Assembly: GCA_027317105.1 (NCBI GenBank)
Contig: DAHVFH010000039.1
Location: 1 to 64,000 of the forward strand
Length of the DNA: 64,000 nt
Direction of reading: 5' to 3'
DNA from: Cytophagales bacterium
GTDB lineage: Bacteria; Bacteroidota; Bacteroidia; Cytophagales; Cyclobacteriaceae
Shown: piece after piece, positions 8,797 through 18,500 of the stretch
Numbering within the stretch: position 1 is the stretch's first letter
Layout of the letters: each line of letters begins with the position of its first letter
Position numbers and translations under genes: made by a program
The notes under the pieces: model-generated
Told to the model about the DNA's origin: nothing
Seen by the model: only the letters and a program-made list of their open reading frames with translations
Database searches by the model: none

Positions 8797-10110
8797 TTAG
8801 ATGAAAGATTGTAAAATAAAAACGCCAATAAGTCCGCAGATGGAAATAATCGTCTCCATTAGCGACCACGACAAAAATGTTTCTTTAATAGTTAAATTGA
8901 AATATTCTTTGTAAAGCCAGAACCCAGAGTCGTTGACGTGAGAAAACATAAGGCTTCCGGCACCGACCGCCAGCACCATCAGGTTGGGATCGGCTTGCGT
9001 TGAAACGACCGCTGGGGCGATGATACCCGCAGCGGTAATTCCCGCAACAGTGGCTGACCCAAGACTAACGCGGATGACAGCCGCGATCAGCCAGCCGAGC
9101 AACAAGGGGTTAATGTTGAGGGAATGCATTGACTTGCCGATTTCATCACCGATCCCGCTGTCAATCAGGATTTCTTTTAATGCGCCACCACCCGCTACAA
9201 TTAATAAAATCAATACCACATCTTTCACAGAATCCTGGTAGAAGCTCATGATTTTGCTCATCCGTATTTTTCGCCCTATCCCTAGCGAGAAAGTCGCGAC
9301 TGTTAGTGAGAGCAACATTACAATGTCCGGATCACTGAGGAAGGAGATCAAATTTACCAAGCTTCCTTCCGTTGGTAAAAAAGGTTTGCAAATGGTGGTG
9401 GTGGCCAATAATAAAACGGGGAGCAATGCCGAAAAAATTGAGTTGGCCAAGCTAGGGAGCTGATCTTTTGATAGCGTGGCAGGCTTGAAAGTTTCAAGCG
9501 GTTGTGATTTTATATTTTTTAAAGTGCTCGCGAATACAGGCCCAGCTAAAATCACGGAAGGTATGGCGATGGTGACTCCATAAAGTAATGTCTTCCCAAG
9601 GTCAGCATGGAACTGACCTACAAGAGCCGTTGGTGAAGGGTGGGGAGGGAGAAATCCGTGCGTCACCGAGAGGGCAGCCAGCAATGGAATACCCAAATAG
9701 ACAACAGGCATTTTGTGCTGATAAGCCACTACAAAAACCAAAGGAACAGCGAGTACGAATCCGACATTATAAAAGAGCGGAATACCAATAACAAATCCGG
9801 TTATCATCAACGCCCATTGCATATAGCGTACTCCAAATAACTTCATCATCCCCGCAGTGATTTGTTGAGCTGCTCCGCTTTCGGCTACTAATTTTCCGAG
9901 CATGGCTCCTGCAATGATGATGATTACCAGGGAGCCGAGAAGATCGCCAATCCCTTTACGGATGGAAATGATAATTGAATTGAGTTCCATCCCCAACAAA
10001 ATGCCGGCTATAATCGACACGACCAGAAAAGCAAGAAAGGCATTCACCTTTAGCTTGGAGATGAGTACCACCAGCAGAACAATACAAAAAAATACAATGA
10101 GAAGAGACAC
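8797..10110 (-). CDS. GntP family permease (gluconate / D-serine-type H+ symporter)
   Basis: An integral membrane transporter of 437 residues with 12 or more hydrophobic segments. It shows the family features HGFLPPHPSP and GLGSATVA-like RVSLGSATVAG, and the FSHVNDSGFW block near residue 385. GntP members carry gluconate, and some (DsdX) carry D-serine. With RidA, a D-amino-acid PLP enzyme and a dipeptidase downstream, D-serine or D-threonine import is favoured by inference. The start is GTG at 10110, because an in-frame TAG lies two codons before it. It is the first gene of the cassette. Confidence 0.88.
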   Translation of the reverse strand: MSLLIVFFCIVLLVVLISKLKVNAFLAFLVVSIIAGILLGMELNSIIISIRKGIGDLLGSLVIIIIAGAMLGKLVAESGAAQQITAGMMKLFGVRYMQWALMITGFVIGIPLFYNVGFVLAVPLVFVVAYQHKMPVVYLGIPLLAALSVTHGFLPPHPSPTALVGQFHADLGKTLLYGVTIAIPSVILAGPVFASTLKNIKSQPLETFKPATLSKDQLPSLANSIFSALLPVLLLATTTICKPFLPTEGSLVNLISFLSDPDIVMLLSLTVATFSLGIGRKIRMSKIMSFYQDSVKDVVLILLIVAGGGALKEILIDSGIGDEIGKSMHSLNINPLLLGWLIAAVIRVSLGSATVAGITAAGIIAPAVVSTQADPNLMVLAVGAGSLMFSHVNDSGFWLYKEYFNLTIKETFLSWSLMETIISICGLIGVFILQSFI

Positions 10111-10213
10111 CGGCTATTGCTTTACCGGTTCAAGATAAGAAATGATTATTAAAAACGCCCTCACAAATCTTCTTAAAAAAATTAGCAAAAGTAGTGTACT
10201 TGGAATGACCTGA

Positions 10214-11068
10214 TTACTTAGGAGCCATAACCATTTTTTTCCCAACGGGAAATATCAGTCCGCCTTCCCAAGTCCACTGAAGAGAGAAGAAGTGCTGGCG
10301 GGCGGTGCCGAGGTGAGCGTATCCTAATTTAGTGTTTGTGTAATTAGCAAATGCGCCCTGGGCGTCCGTTTGGATAAAAAGATATTTTAAGAATGAAATT
10401 CTTAGCCCCAAACTTGTGGCGGCTACCCAACCATGATAATGAAAATAACCTGGGTCGTAGTCGCCAAGAATTTTGTCTATGGTATAGGAGATCATTGGTC
10501 CAGCGCCAACGGTAGCAATCGCACTGATTTGAACATTTTTTCTGGTTATCAGTTTTTGTCTTTTTACCAGGCTAAGAATGAGGTAATTATTACCGTTGGT
10601 ATGCTGAATGTGTATGAGGGTGTCGTTCAATGGCACTACAGCATCAATTGGGGTACCGTTGATTTCCCCTTTCATGTGGATATTCTGCCAAGGGGTGACT
10701 ACATATTTTAAATGATTCCAACCTAATTCTATCCCAAAGTCATGTTTATCATTGAAAAACAATCCTGCTTTCAGGTCATACTGAGGTATCGTTAATCGCT
10801 CAGGCTGCCAATACCGATCCATATCGGGTTTGTCTTTTGCCTTAGCGTCATAAAGCATCACGTTCAGCTGCTCCGTATTTTGAGCGTTGTGGTAGATAAC
10901 GTGAATATTGCTTTTTGAATACCAATCGCGGTTGTAACCCCATGAGAAGTAGAACTGGGCTTTCCTTTTTGGTTTTTGTGGTGTTAAATCTTGTGCTGTG
11001 GAGAATCTAATCAGTCCTAGAAAAGATACCGCGAGTAAGAGTAGTTTAGTCAGCTTCACATTGCCCAT
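10214..11068 (-). CDS. hypothetical exported protein, probable outer-membrane beta-barrel
   Basis: A 284-residue protein with a signal peptide (LLLLAVSFLGLIRFSTAQ). The rest alternates short amphipathic strands rich in aromatic residues (QFYFSWGYNRDWY, FGIELGWNHLKYVV, FFSLQWTWEGGLIF), as in Bacteroidota outer-membrane barrels. I recognise no named family. It stands alone between the D-amino-acid cassette and a membrane protein gene on the same strand. Confidence 0.6.
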   Translation of the reverse strand: MGNVKLTKLLLLAVSFLGLIRFSTAQDLTPQKPKRKAQFYFSWGYNRDWYSKSNIHVIYHNAQNTEQLNVMLYDAKAKDKPDMDRYWQPERLTIPQYDLKAGLFFNDKHDFGIELGWNHLKYVVTPWQNIHMKGEINGTPIDAVVPLNDTLIHIQHTNGNNYLILSLVKRQKLITRKNVQISAIATVGAGPMISYTIDKILGDYDPGYFHYHGWVAATSLGLRISFLKYLFIQTDAQGAFANYTNTKLGYAHLGTARQHFFSLQWTWEGGLIFPVGKKMVMAPK

Positions 11069-11127
11069 TTAAAAATTGAAGCCGCAAAACTAAAGAATTG
11101 TGTAAACACTTCAATCGATATAAAAAA

Positions 11128-11853
11128 TCATTTCAGCATTTTTTCCCTCGTAAGATAAAGTTGTCTAAGGGACAGAAAGTGAAGCCCATAGGCCAATGGA
11201 ACCAATAGTCCAGGTAGCCAGCTAAATGGAAATAGGGTTACTATTGTATTAGCCGGTTCGTCAATGAAAATCTTTAATGGGGAAGGCATTGATAAAATGG
11301 CAGTAACCACAATGTTCACTAACAAAGCTAAACAGAGGATATTCCAAATTACTTGACTTGTTTTTGAAATTTTTCCTTTTGCAATTAACAAGGCGATGAT
11401 CGGGGCACTTGCACCAGTGAGTACATCAAAGTTTTGACCTTCAAACGTCATTTGTATGGGTACTTGGTTTTTAAGGTACATTGCCCAAAGTAAAAGCTCT
11501 ACAAAAAAACGAAATGTTTGAAGTTGAACTATTTTTTGGTTGGGAATAATCAACAAAAGATCATTCATTGTCTTTGAGAAGGAGAAGACCAGAATGGAAA
11601 TGAATGGGATTGTTAAAATAGGCAAGACGTTAAACGGAAAAACAAGGAAGTTTCCCATCCACCCGCTCAGCGACCAAAACGTAACAAATAATCCCCAAGC
11701 CAGCAATGCCACTAAAAACAATGTAGTAAATTGGCCTTTCCTTGCAAGCGGCCACGGACCCAGTCTTACTGCTTTTTTGATTTCTAAGAACAGATAAGAA
11801 TAACTGCTGATTGTCAGAATGATAAAGCCTGATTGAATTCCCAGCAAATGCAT
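11128..11853 (-). CDS. hypothetical multi-pass membrane protein
   Basis: A 241-residue protein with about six to seven hydrophobic helices (for example GFIILTISSYSYLFL, LFLVALLAWGLFVTF, VLPILTIPFISILVF, ILCLALLVNIVVTAIL). No catalytic or binding motif is recognisable. It lies between a putative barrel protein and thioredoxin, all on the minus strand, but a terminator separates it from thioredoxin's end. Function unknown. Confidence 0.6.
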   Translation of the reverse strand: MHLLGIQSGFIILTISSYSYLFLEIKKAVRLGPWPLARKGQFTTLFLVALLAWGLFVTFWSLSGWMGNFLVFPFNVLPILTIPFISILVFSFSKTMNDLLLIIPNQKIVQLQTFRFFVELLLWAMYLKNQVPIQMTFEGQNFDVLTGASAPIIALLIAKGKISKTSQVIWNILCLALLVNIVVTAILSMPSPLKIFIDEPANTIVTLFPFSWLPGLLVPLAYGLHFLSLRQLYLTREKMLK

Positions 11854-11880
11854 TATAGGTTGAATTGTGAATCAAGTTAA

Positions 11881-11919
11881 AAAAGAAATAGGCAAATGCT
11901 GGTTACTGCATCTGCCTAT
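11881..11919 (-). terminator. rho-independent terminator of thioredoxin
   Basis: ATAGGCA (11888-11894) and TGCCTAT (11913-11919) pair, with an inner ATGC/GCAT extension. On the minus strand the hairpin is followed by a T-rich run. It lies just past the thioredoxin stop. Confidence 0.7.
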
Positions 11920-11940
11920 CTGAAATGAGTCAGCGATTTC

Positions 11941-12264
11941 TTAGGCTACCTGCGCCTGTAATTTGGAAGCCAGTACCGACTTGGGCACAGCCCCAACTTG
12001 CTTATCTACAATTTCTCCGTTTTTGAAGACAAGGAGGGTGGGGATGGATCGGACGCCATAACGAGCAGTAATTTGAGGATTTTCATCCACATTTAACTTG
12101 GCGATGACTGCTTTGCCTTCGTATTCGCCTGCTAATTCTTCCACTAAAGGTCCAATCATTTTGCAGGGTCCACACCATTCAGCCCAAAAATCAACCAAAA
12201 CCGGCTTGTCGCCTTTTAAAGTCTCATCAAAATTTGCGTCAGTAAGTTCTTTTGTTTTGCCCAT
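11941..12264 (-). CDS. trxA: thioredoxin
   Basis: A 107-residue cytosolic thioredoxin, the usual family length, with the redox motif WCGPC in FWAEWCGPCKMIGP, the cis-Pro region RSIPTLLVFKNG, and the DENPQITARYGV block. It reduces protein disulfides. The ATG at 12264 (MGKTKELTDANF) gives the typical N-terminus; the open frame extends 13 codons further without similarity. It is a single-gene unit closed by a hairpin terminator. Confidence 0.95.
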   Translation of the reverse strand: MGKTKELTDANFDETLKGDKPVLVDFWAEWCGPCKMIGPLVEELAGEYEGKAVIAKLNVDENPQITARYGVRSIPTLLVFKNGEIVDKQVGAVPKSVLASKLQAQVA

Positions 12265-12402
12265 ATAGAAGTTGTTATTTTTAAATTCTCTTATTGAACG
12301 CAAATATAAGCGAATTTAGTTCCGGCAATTAAGAATTAGAAGTAAACAAAAGTCGTGGCCTTGACATTTTGCTCGGAGACTGCATTTTCGGCTAGGGCAT
12401 CT

Positions 12403-12410
12403 TAGTTTTG
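12403..12410 (+). promoter_or_regulatory. putative -7 element for the NarL-type kinase operon
   Basis: TAGTTTTG exactly fits TAnnTTTG and would place the transcript start about 28 nt before the ATG at 12445. No matching -33 element was recognised. Confidence 0.35.
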
Positions 12411-12444
12411 CATTTCGTAGAATTAACGCAAGTTTGTTTATAAA

Positions 12445-14391
12445 ATGTTTCGAAGCGGGGAAAGAGGCTCAATGCGTAAATTACATTCTTTACAGGATGT
12501 GGTACTTTTTAGAAAGTTGACGAATTTATCAGCGAAGTATATGAAGATATTCACGAAGATTTTTTTATCTCACACCCTTATCGGTTTTTTCACGTTGATA
12601 GTCTTTTCGTTTATCTTTTACTTTATTTTGCGAGATGCCTTGATAAAACGGACAATCGATCAACTTTCTTCGATCAACGTCCTAAAGAAGAATCAGATTG
12701 AAAATCATTTTTTGCAGATCCAAAAAGAACTTCAATTTATTTTAATTCATGATTTGAAGTTAGATGAAGTTGGGGTGTTGGCTAAGGAAGAGTCTTTGGA
12801 TCCAAATCAATTCCCCATTCAGACAAAGAAAGAAATTAACGCCATTTGCGATGTCTACAATTTTAGTGGGATAACCGTGTTATCTAAAAAGGGGCAACAG
12901 ATATTTTCAACAACAAATTCTATCATACCATCAGTCCTTTTAAATAGATATCGACTTCCATTGTCTGGCAATTTTGGTGTACTTGACATTTCTAATCAGG
13001 TAAAATCAGATAGTACGCTTTTACTATATGTTATCCCCTGTATTTCGAAGGAGGGAGGGAGTTATGTTTTGGTTCATGAGAACTTTAAGGAAATTCAAAA
13101 ACTTCTTCAAGAAACAACGGGCATGGGAAATACGGGCGAATCCTACTTGGTAGGAAATGATTTACGGATGCGCTCCGCTTCCAGATTCTTCCCTTTAAAA
13201 TTGCCAAGGAGAATTGAGGTGAGAACGGACGCGTCAATGAGTACCTTAGCGGCACCCTCTGGCAATCACCTCATCACAGACTATCGTGGGGAAAAGGTGG
13301 TAAGTTATTACCGCAAGATTGATGCGCCACAACTGGGATGGACCTTGATCTCAGAAATAGATTGGAGCGAGGCAATGAAGCCAATCATTCGATTACGGAA
13401 TTACCTTATCATGATTACTTTTGGCCTAAGTATGATCATTATCGTGAGTACGGTATTTGTATCGAATGCTATTTCCAGACCCATACTTTATTTAAAGGAC
13501 ATTATTGGTTTGTTATCCAAGGGTGTCATCCCGATGAGAAAATTGCATATTGCTAACCGCGATGAAGTCGGACAAATTGCAAGCGCAATTGATCAGCTCA
13601 TAGCAGGTTTGAAACGAACGAGAGATTTTGCTTATGCAATTGGGTCTGGAAAATTTGATACACCATTTACCACGCTAAGTGATCAGGATGCCCTCGGTTT
13701 GGCACTCCTCCACATGCGAGATCAACTGAGGGACTTAAATGAACGTGAAATTCGGTTAATCCGTGAGAAAACGGGTGCGGTTCTTGAAGGCCAGGAAAAT
13801 GAAAGAAAAAGAATCGTACAGGATTTACATGATGGCGTGGGTCAACTTTTGACGGCCATTCGATTGCGGGTTGAGATGATGGAAGATGATACTTTATTAC
13901 GCAAAGAAATAATGACTCTAATAAATGAGACTATAACGGAAGTAAAAAGGATTTCCTATAATATGATGCCTAATGCCATTGTCGATTTTGGCCTGGAGGC
14001 GGCTTTGAGGGGATTGTGTGAAAATTGCAGATCAATATCATCCTTATCGTTTGACCTTCTTTATGTAGTGGAAGTGGAAAGTGAATTAAACTTTGAAATA
14101 TCCATTGCAATTTATCGGATAGTGCAAGAGGGAATTAATAATATCATCAAACATGCCTACGCAAAAAATGTAGACGTGCAGGTGATAGATAAAGGGGACG
14201 AAATTTACCTCTTATTGAAAGATGATGGAAGGGGGTTTAATATGGAGGAGATACAGAAGAAAAGTGGATTTGGTATTAGGAATATGAAAGAAAGGGCAAC
14301 TTTACTAAATGGAAATTTAGAGATCCATACAAGCCCCGGTATGGGCACTGTGATAGAGGTTAACATTCCAACCAAAAAAAATAATGGATAG
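12445..14391 (+). CDS. membrane sensor histidine kinase, NarL/DesK-type (HisKA_3)
   Basis: A 648-residue sensor kinase. It has a first membrane helix near residues 44-64, a Cache-like extracytoplasmic region to about 325 (TGNTGESYLVGND, RKIDAPQLGWTLISEI), a second helix, HAMP, and then HisKA_3 with the phospho-His (H462) in QDLHDGVGQ and an HATPase domain (KDDGRGFNM, GFGIRNMKERA). An alternative ATG at 12541 removes 32 weakly conserved residues and gives a typical signal-anchor start. The response regulator follows with an 8-bp overlap, so the pair is probably translationally coupled. The signal is unknown. Confidence 0.9.
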   Translation: MFRSGERGSMRKLHSLQDVVLFRKLTNLSAKYMKIFTKIFLSHTLIGFFTLIVFSFIFYFILRDALIKRTIDQLSSINVLKKNQIENHFLQIQKELQFILIHDLKLDEVGVLAKEESLDPNQFPIQTKKEINAICDVYNFSGITVLSKKGQQIFSTTNSIIPSVLLNRYRLPLSGNFGVLDISNQVKSDSTLLLYVIPCISKEGGSYVLVHENFKEIQKLLQETTGMGNTGESYLVGNDLRMRSASRFFPLKLPRRIEVRTDASMSTLAAPSGNHLITDYRGEKVVSYYRKIDAPQLGWTLISEIDWSEAMKPIIRLRNYLIMITFGLSMIIIVSTVFVSNAISRPILYLKDIIGLLSKGVIPMRKLHIANRDEVGQIASAIDQLIAGLKRTRDFAYAIGSGKFDTPFTTLSDQDALGLALLHMRDQLRDLNEREIRLIREKTGAVLEGQENERKRIVQDLHDGVGQLLTAIRLRVEMMEDDTLLRKEIMTLINETITEVKRISYNMMPNAIVDFGLEAALRGLCENCRSISSLSFDLLYVVEVESELNFEISIAIYRIVQEGINNIIKHAYAKNVDVQVIDKGDEIYLLLKDDGRGFNMEEIQKKSGFGIRNMKERATLLNGNLEIHTSPGMGTVIEVNIPTKKNNG

Positions 14392-15019
14392 AATAAAGCT
14401 AATTCTAGCGGATGATCATCCCCTTATCAGGGCTGGATTTAGGTCGTTGTTGGGAAGAAATAAGGCCTTTGAGATTGTCGGAGAGGCCGAAACGGGTAAA
14501 GAATTATTATTGCTAGCTTCCGAAAAAGCACCTGATATTATTTTAGTGGACATTACTATTCCGGTGATTAACGGCCTTGATGCGATGGTTCAATTAAAAA
14601 AAATTAATCCGAATTTGAAATTTATTATTTTGACGATGCATGACGAGGCGGGGTATGTGATCAAGGCGCTGAAAAATGGGGCTCATGGTTATCTACTCAA
14701 AAATATAGAGATTGCTGAATTGGAAAAAGCTATTCAAACGGTTTACGAAGGAGGAAAATATTTCAGTCCTTTTGTAACTAATATTCTCGCGGAGTCGGTT
14801 AACAAACAAACGGTAATTGACCATGAGGAAATTACTTTGCGTGAAAAAGAAGTTCTGAATTTGGTGGCGGATGGACAAAGTACTAAGCAAATTGCGGCCA
14901 AATTAAAAATTAGCATCCGAACGGTGGAATCCCATCGACTGAACATGCTTAAAAAGTTAGAAGTAAATAATTCATCGGAGCTTATAAAGAAGGCAATCGA
15001 CCTTAAAATATTGGGATGA
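14384..15019 (+). CDS. NarL/FixJ-type response regulator
   Basis: A 211-residue regulator. The receiver domain has the acidic pair D10-D11 and phospho-acceptor D56 in LVDITIPVING, with K near residue 105. A C-terminal LuxR-type helix-turn-helix begins at about 145 (LREKEVLNLVADGQSTKQIA, ISIRTVESHRLNML). It is the cognate partner of the preceding kinase. Target genes are not evident. Confidence 0.93.
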   Translation: MDRIKLILADDHPLIRAGFRSLLGRNKAFEIVGEAETGKELLLLASEKAPDIILVDITIPVINGLDAMVQLKKINPNLKFIILTMHDEAGYVIKALKNGAHGYLLKNIEIAELEKAIQTVYEGGKYFSPFVTNILAESVNKQTVIDHEEITLREKEVLNLVADGQSTKQIAAKLKISIRTVESHRLNMLKKLEVNNSSELIKKAIDLKILG

Positions 15020-15143
15020 CTCGGGGGAAAAACCCTGATGAGAATTTCAGATAAACACTAATAGGGCACTCCGTATTTACCCTGATAAAGAGTCCTGTCA
15101 TTCTAACGTACTTGTACATAAGAATTAATAAATCTTTTGTACT

Positions 15144-15437
15144 ATGAAACGTATTCTTATCATTAGCTTCTTTTTGGTTGTGGCCCATCTTGGTTTGAGC
15201 CAGAATATTGCCGTCAACGACCCCACGTATTCAGCAAACAATTATAAACACCCAAATAAAGCAGCGTATGCTAAAAAGCACATGGTCAATGCGATAATAT
15301 TTGAGAGAGCAAAAGTTAGCCAGTTGGTAAACTACAAGAAACCCTATAGTCTATTAATGGCTGAAGTTTTCGTGATACCTGCTTCAAAGAAAGCTTCAAA
15401 ATCAAGAAAATCGTATAAACACCCTCAAGGTTTATAG
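15144..15437 (+). CDS. small secreted hypothetical protein
   Basis: A 97-residue protein with a clean signal peptide (ILIISFFLVVAHLGLSQ). The mature part is basic and Lys/Tyr-rich (PNKAAYAKKHM, KKASKSRKSYKHP). No family is recognised. It has its own spacing of 124 bp after the response regulator and converges on dnaE. Confidence 0.5.
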   Translation: MKRILIISFFLVVAHLGLSQNIAVNDPTYSANNYKHPNKAAYAKKHMVNAIIFERAKVSQLVNYKKPYSLLMAEVFVIPASKKASKSRKSYKHPQGL

Positions 15438-15561
15438 CTGGCGGCCTCTGTTTTTCACTGAACGGATAATTCGCTCTACTTGTCAGATGCTGGTTTCCGT
15501 TAAATACTGGAAGTGAAAAGTGAACAGTGATTGCGTTAAAGGCGAATCAGCGAATTTATAA

Positions 15562-18500
15562 TTATGACACTACTTCTAAATTTAAGCTCTTGATCTTCCG
15601 GAACTTCTCCACCATTTCATTCACTGGCTTCACCCTAAATTTCCGCGATAGCAATTCCAGATTAATTTTCTCCTGATCGTCTTGGATTTTTAAATACAAA
15701 GGACAGGCACCACTGTATTCGTTGCAAAGGCTTTCGATCTGAGAAATCAGCTCGGAACTAATGTTTACCGAATTCATTTTGATCTGCAACCCTTTAGTGC
15801 GTTTCAAACCTAATTCGTTTAGCAGTTCAATGCTCTTGAACTTAAACTCCATGCTCATGTCGCCCCAGGTTTTTCGCGATACGCGTCCTTCAATGAACAG
15901 GAACAAACCCGGCATGAGGAAGGATTTATATTTCAGGTAGTCCTCGCTCCACATGGTGAATTCGTATTTGCCACTGTAATCTTCAATGGACAATTTTCCA
16001 AACGGCTTTCCGGTTTTGGTAATACGATGTTCCACCGATGACACGATGCCTCCGAGTTTACAATCTTTGCCTTCTTTGTTGTCAAGGTCGTTGAGTTCCG
16101 TGACCGGCATATTGGTAAACGTCTCCAGTTCGAATTTAAAATTATCGAGTGGATGGCCGGAGATATAAACGCCAACCACTTCCTTCTCGAAGTGCAGTTT
16201 TTCGATTTCGCTGAACGGTTCTATCGGATCAATTTTAGGTTGTGGCATTTGTGTGCCGGTAGTGCCACCGAACAAGCTGGCTTGCGCGCTGTCAGTTTCT
16301 TGTTGCAGTTTGCTGGCGTAACGAATTACTTTTTCAGATAATGAAATGTCGCCTTCTTTGCCGGCAATGTATTGCCTGCGGTGATATTGGGGAAAGCAAT
16401 CAAAAGCACCAGATAACGCCAGGCATTCAAAAGTTTTTTTGTTGACAGACCTTTGGTTGAGCCGTTTGGCAAAATCAAAGATGTCTGCGAAAGTGCCATG
16501 TGCATCACGCTCATGGATAATTGCTTCTACCGCAGCATCGCCCGTACCTTTTATTGCGCCAAGCCCAAAACGGATTTCACCTTTTTTGTTTACTTCAAAA
16601 AATACACCCGATTCATTCACGTGCGGCCCCAATACTTCAATGCCTTGCCTACGGCATTCTTCTATAAAAAAGGTTACCTTATCGAGATTGCTTTGTGAGT
16701 GGGTAAGCACTGCGGCCATGTATTCGGCCGGATAGTTAGCTTTAAGGTAAGCCGTTTGATAGGCGACCAAAGAATAGCACGTAGAGTGAGATTTATTAAA
16801 CGCATATTGGGCAAAGGCTTCCCAGTCTTTCCATATTTTTTCGGCAATACGCTCATCGTGGTTGTTCTTTTTACATCCCTCGATAAACTTCGGCTTCATT
16901 TTATCAAGTACCTCAATTTGCTTTTTACCCATGGCTTTACGCAGCACATCGGCATCGCCTTTGCTAAAGTTGGCCAGCTTCTGCGAGAGCAACATCACTT
17001 GCTCTTGGTACACGGTAATGCCATAGGTGTCTTTCAGGTATTCTTCCATCTCCGGCAAGTCGTATTTGATGGTCTCGCGACCGTTCTTGCGAGCAATGAA
17101 GTTGGGGATGTATTCCATTGGGCCCGGCCGATATAGGGCATTCATGGCGATTAAATCCTCGAATTTGTCTGGCTTCAGCCCTTTGAGGTAATTGAGCATA
17201 CCATCGCTTTCAAATTGAAATGTGCCGATCGTCTCACCTCGCTGATAAAGCTGGAAGGTCTTTAGGTCGTCAAGCGGAATCTTATCAATATCGATTTCAA
17301 TGCCGTGTCGTTTTTTGATGTTTCGTAAGGCCGTGGTGATAATGGTTAGCGTGGTTAAACCTAAAAAGTCCATCTTCAAAAGTCCAGCGCTCTCCACCAC
17401 GCTGTTGTCGAACTGGGTGATAAGCATCTCACCATCTTTTGCCTTTGAGACGGGCACAAACTTGGTGAGGTCATCGGGTGTAATGATGACACCACAAGCA
17501 TGCGTTCCAGTATTACGAAGTGAGCCTTCGAGAATAACGGCCTGCTTGAGCACTTGCGCTTTTAGGTCTGTGCCCTTTTTAAATTCACTTAATTCTTTCA
17601 CCTCTTCGAAAGCTTTTGCCAGCGTTGTGCCCGGCCGCTCAGGCACCAGTTTGGCAAGTGTATTCGATTCCGACAAAGGAAGTTCCATCACCCGGGCGCA
17701 GTCGCGGATAGCTGATTTGGCGGCCATCGTACCGTAAGTGATGATCTGGGCAACTTGATTTTTCCCGTATTTTTCGATGACGTATTTTAATACTTTATCG
17801 CGGCCTTCATCGTCAAAGTCAATGTCAATATCAGGAAGCGAGACCCGATCCGGATTTAAAAACCGTTCGAAAAGTAAATCATAGGCAATTGGGTCGACAT
17901 TGGTAATGCCCGTGCAAAAAGCGACCACGGAGCCTGCCGCTGAACCACGGCCAGGCCCTACGCTTACACCCATTTCGCGCGCCTTTGAAGTAAAATCTTG
18001 GACGATCAAAAAATAGCCTGGGTAACCTGTCTTCTTGATGGTTTCCAGTTCAAACTCGATCCGTTCTTCAATCGCTGACGTTACCTCAACGTATTTTCTT
18101 TTTGCCCCCAGGTAGGTTAAGTGTTTGAGGTAATCATCTTCTGTTGCAAATGCCGAAGGAATCTCAAACTTGGGAAGCAATACATCCCGCTTTAGTTCAT
18201 ACTTTTCTACTTTATCAATGATCTCGCTCAAGGTGTCTATGGCCTCGGGCCTATCACGGAAGAGTAGTTTCATTTCTTCTTGTGATTTAAAGTAGAATTC
18301 GGTGTTGGGCAAACCAAAACGAGTGCCGCGGCCTGACCCGATTGGCGTGGATTGAAACTCGCCTTCTTTTATGCACAACAATACGTCATGTGCATTGGCC
18401 TCTTCTTTTTCTAAATAATAACACTCGTTGGCCGCGAAATATTTTACCTTATATGCGTTTGCAAATTTTAACAGCGTTTCGTTTACCCTTTCTTCTTCTC

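Noticed and set aside
16439..17737. Several plus-strand frames of 80-145 codons opposite dnaE
   Set aside because: All lie within conserved polymerase sequence and have no similarity of their own.
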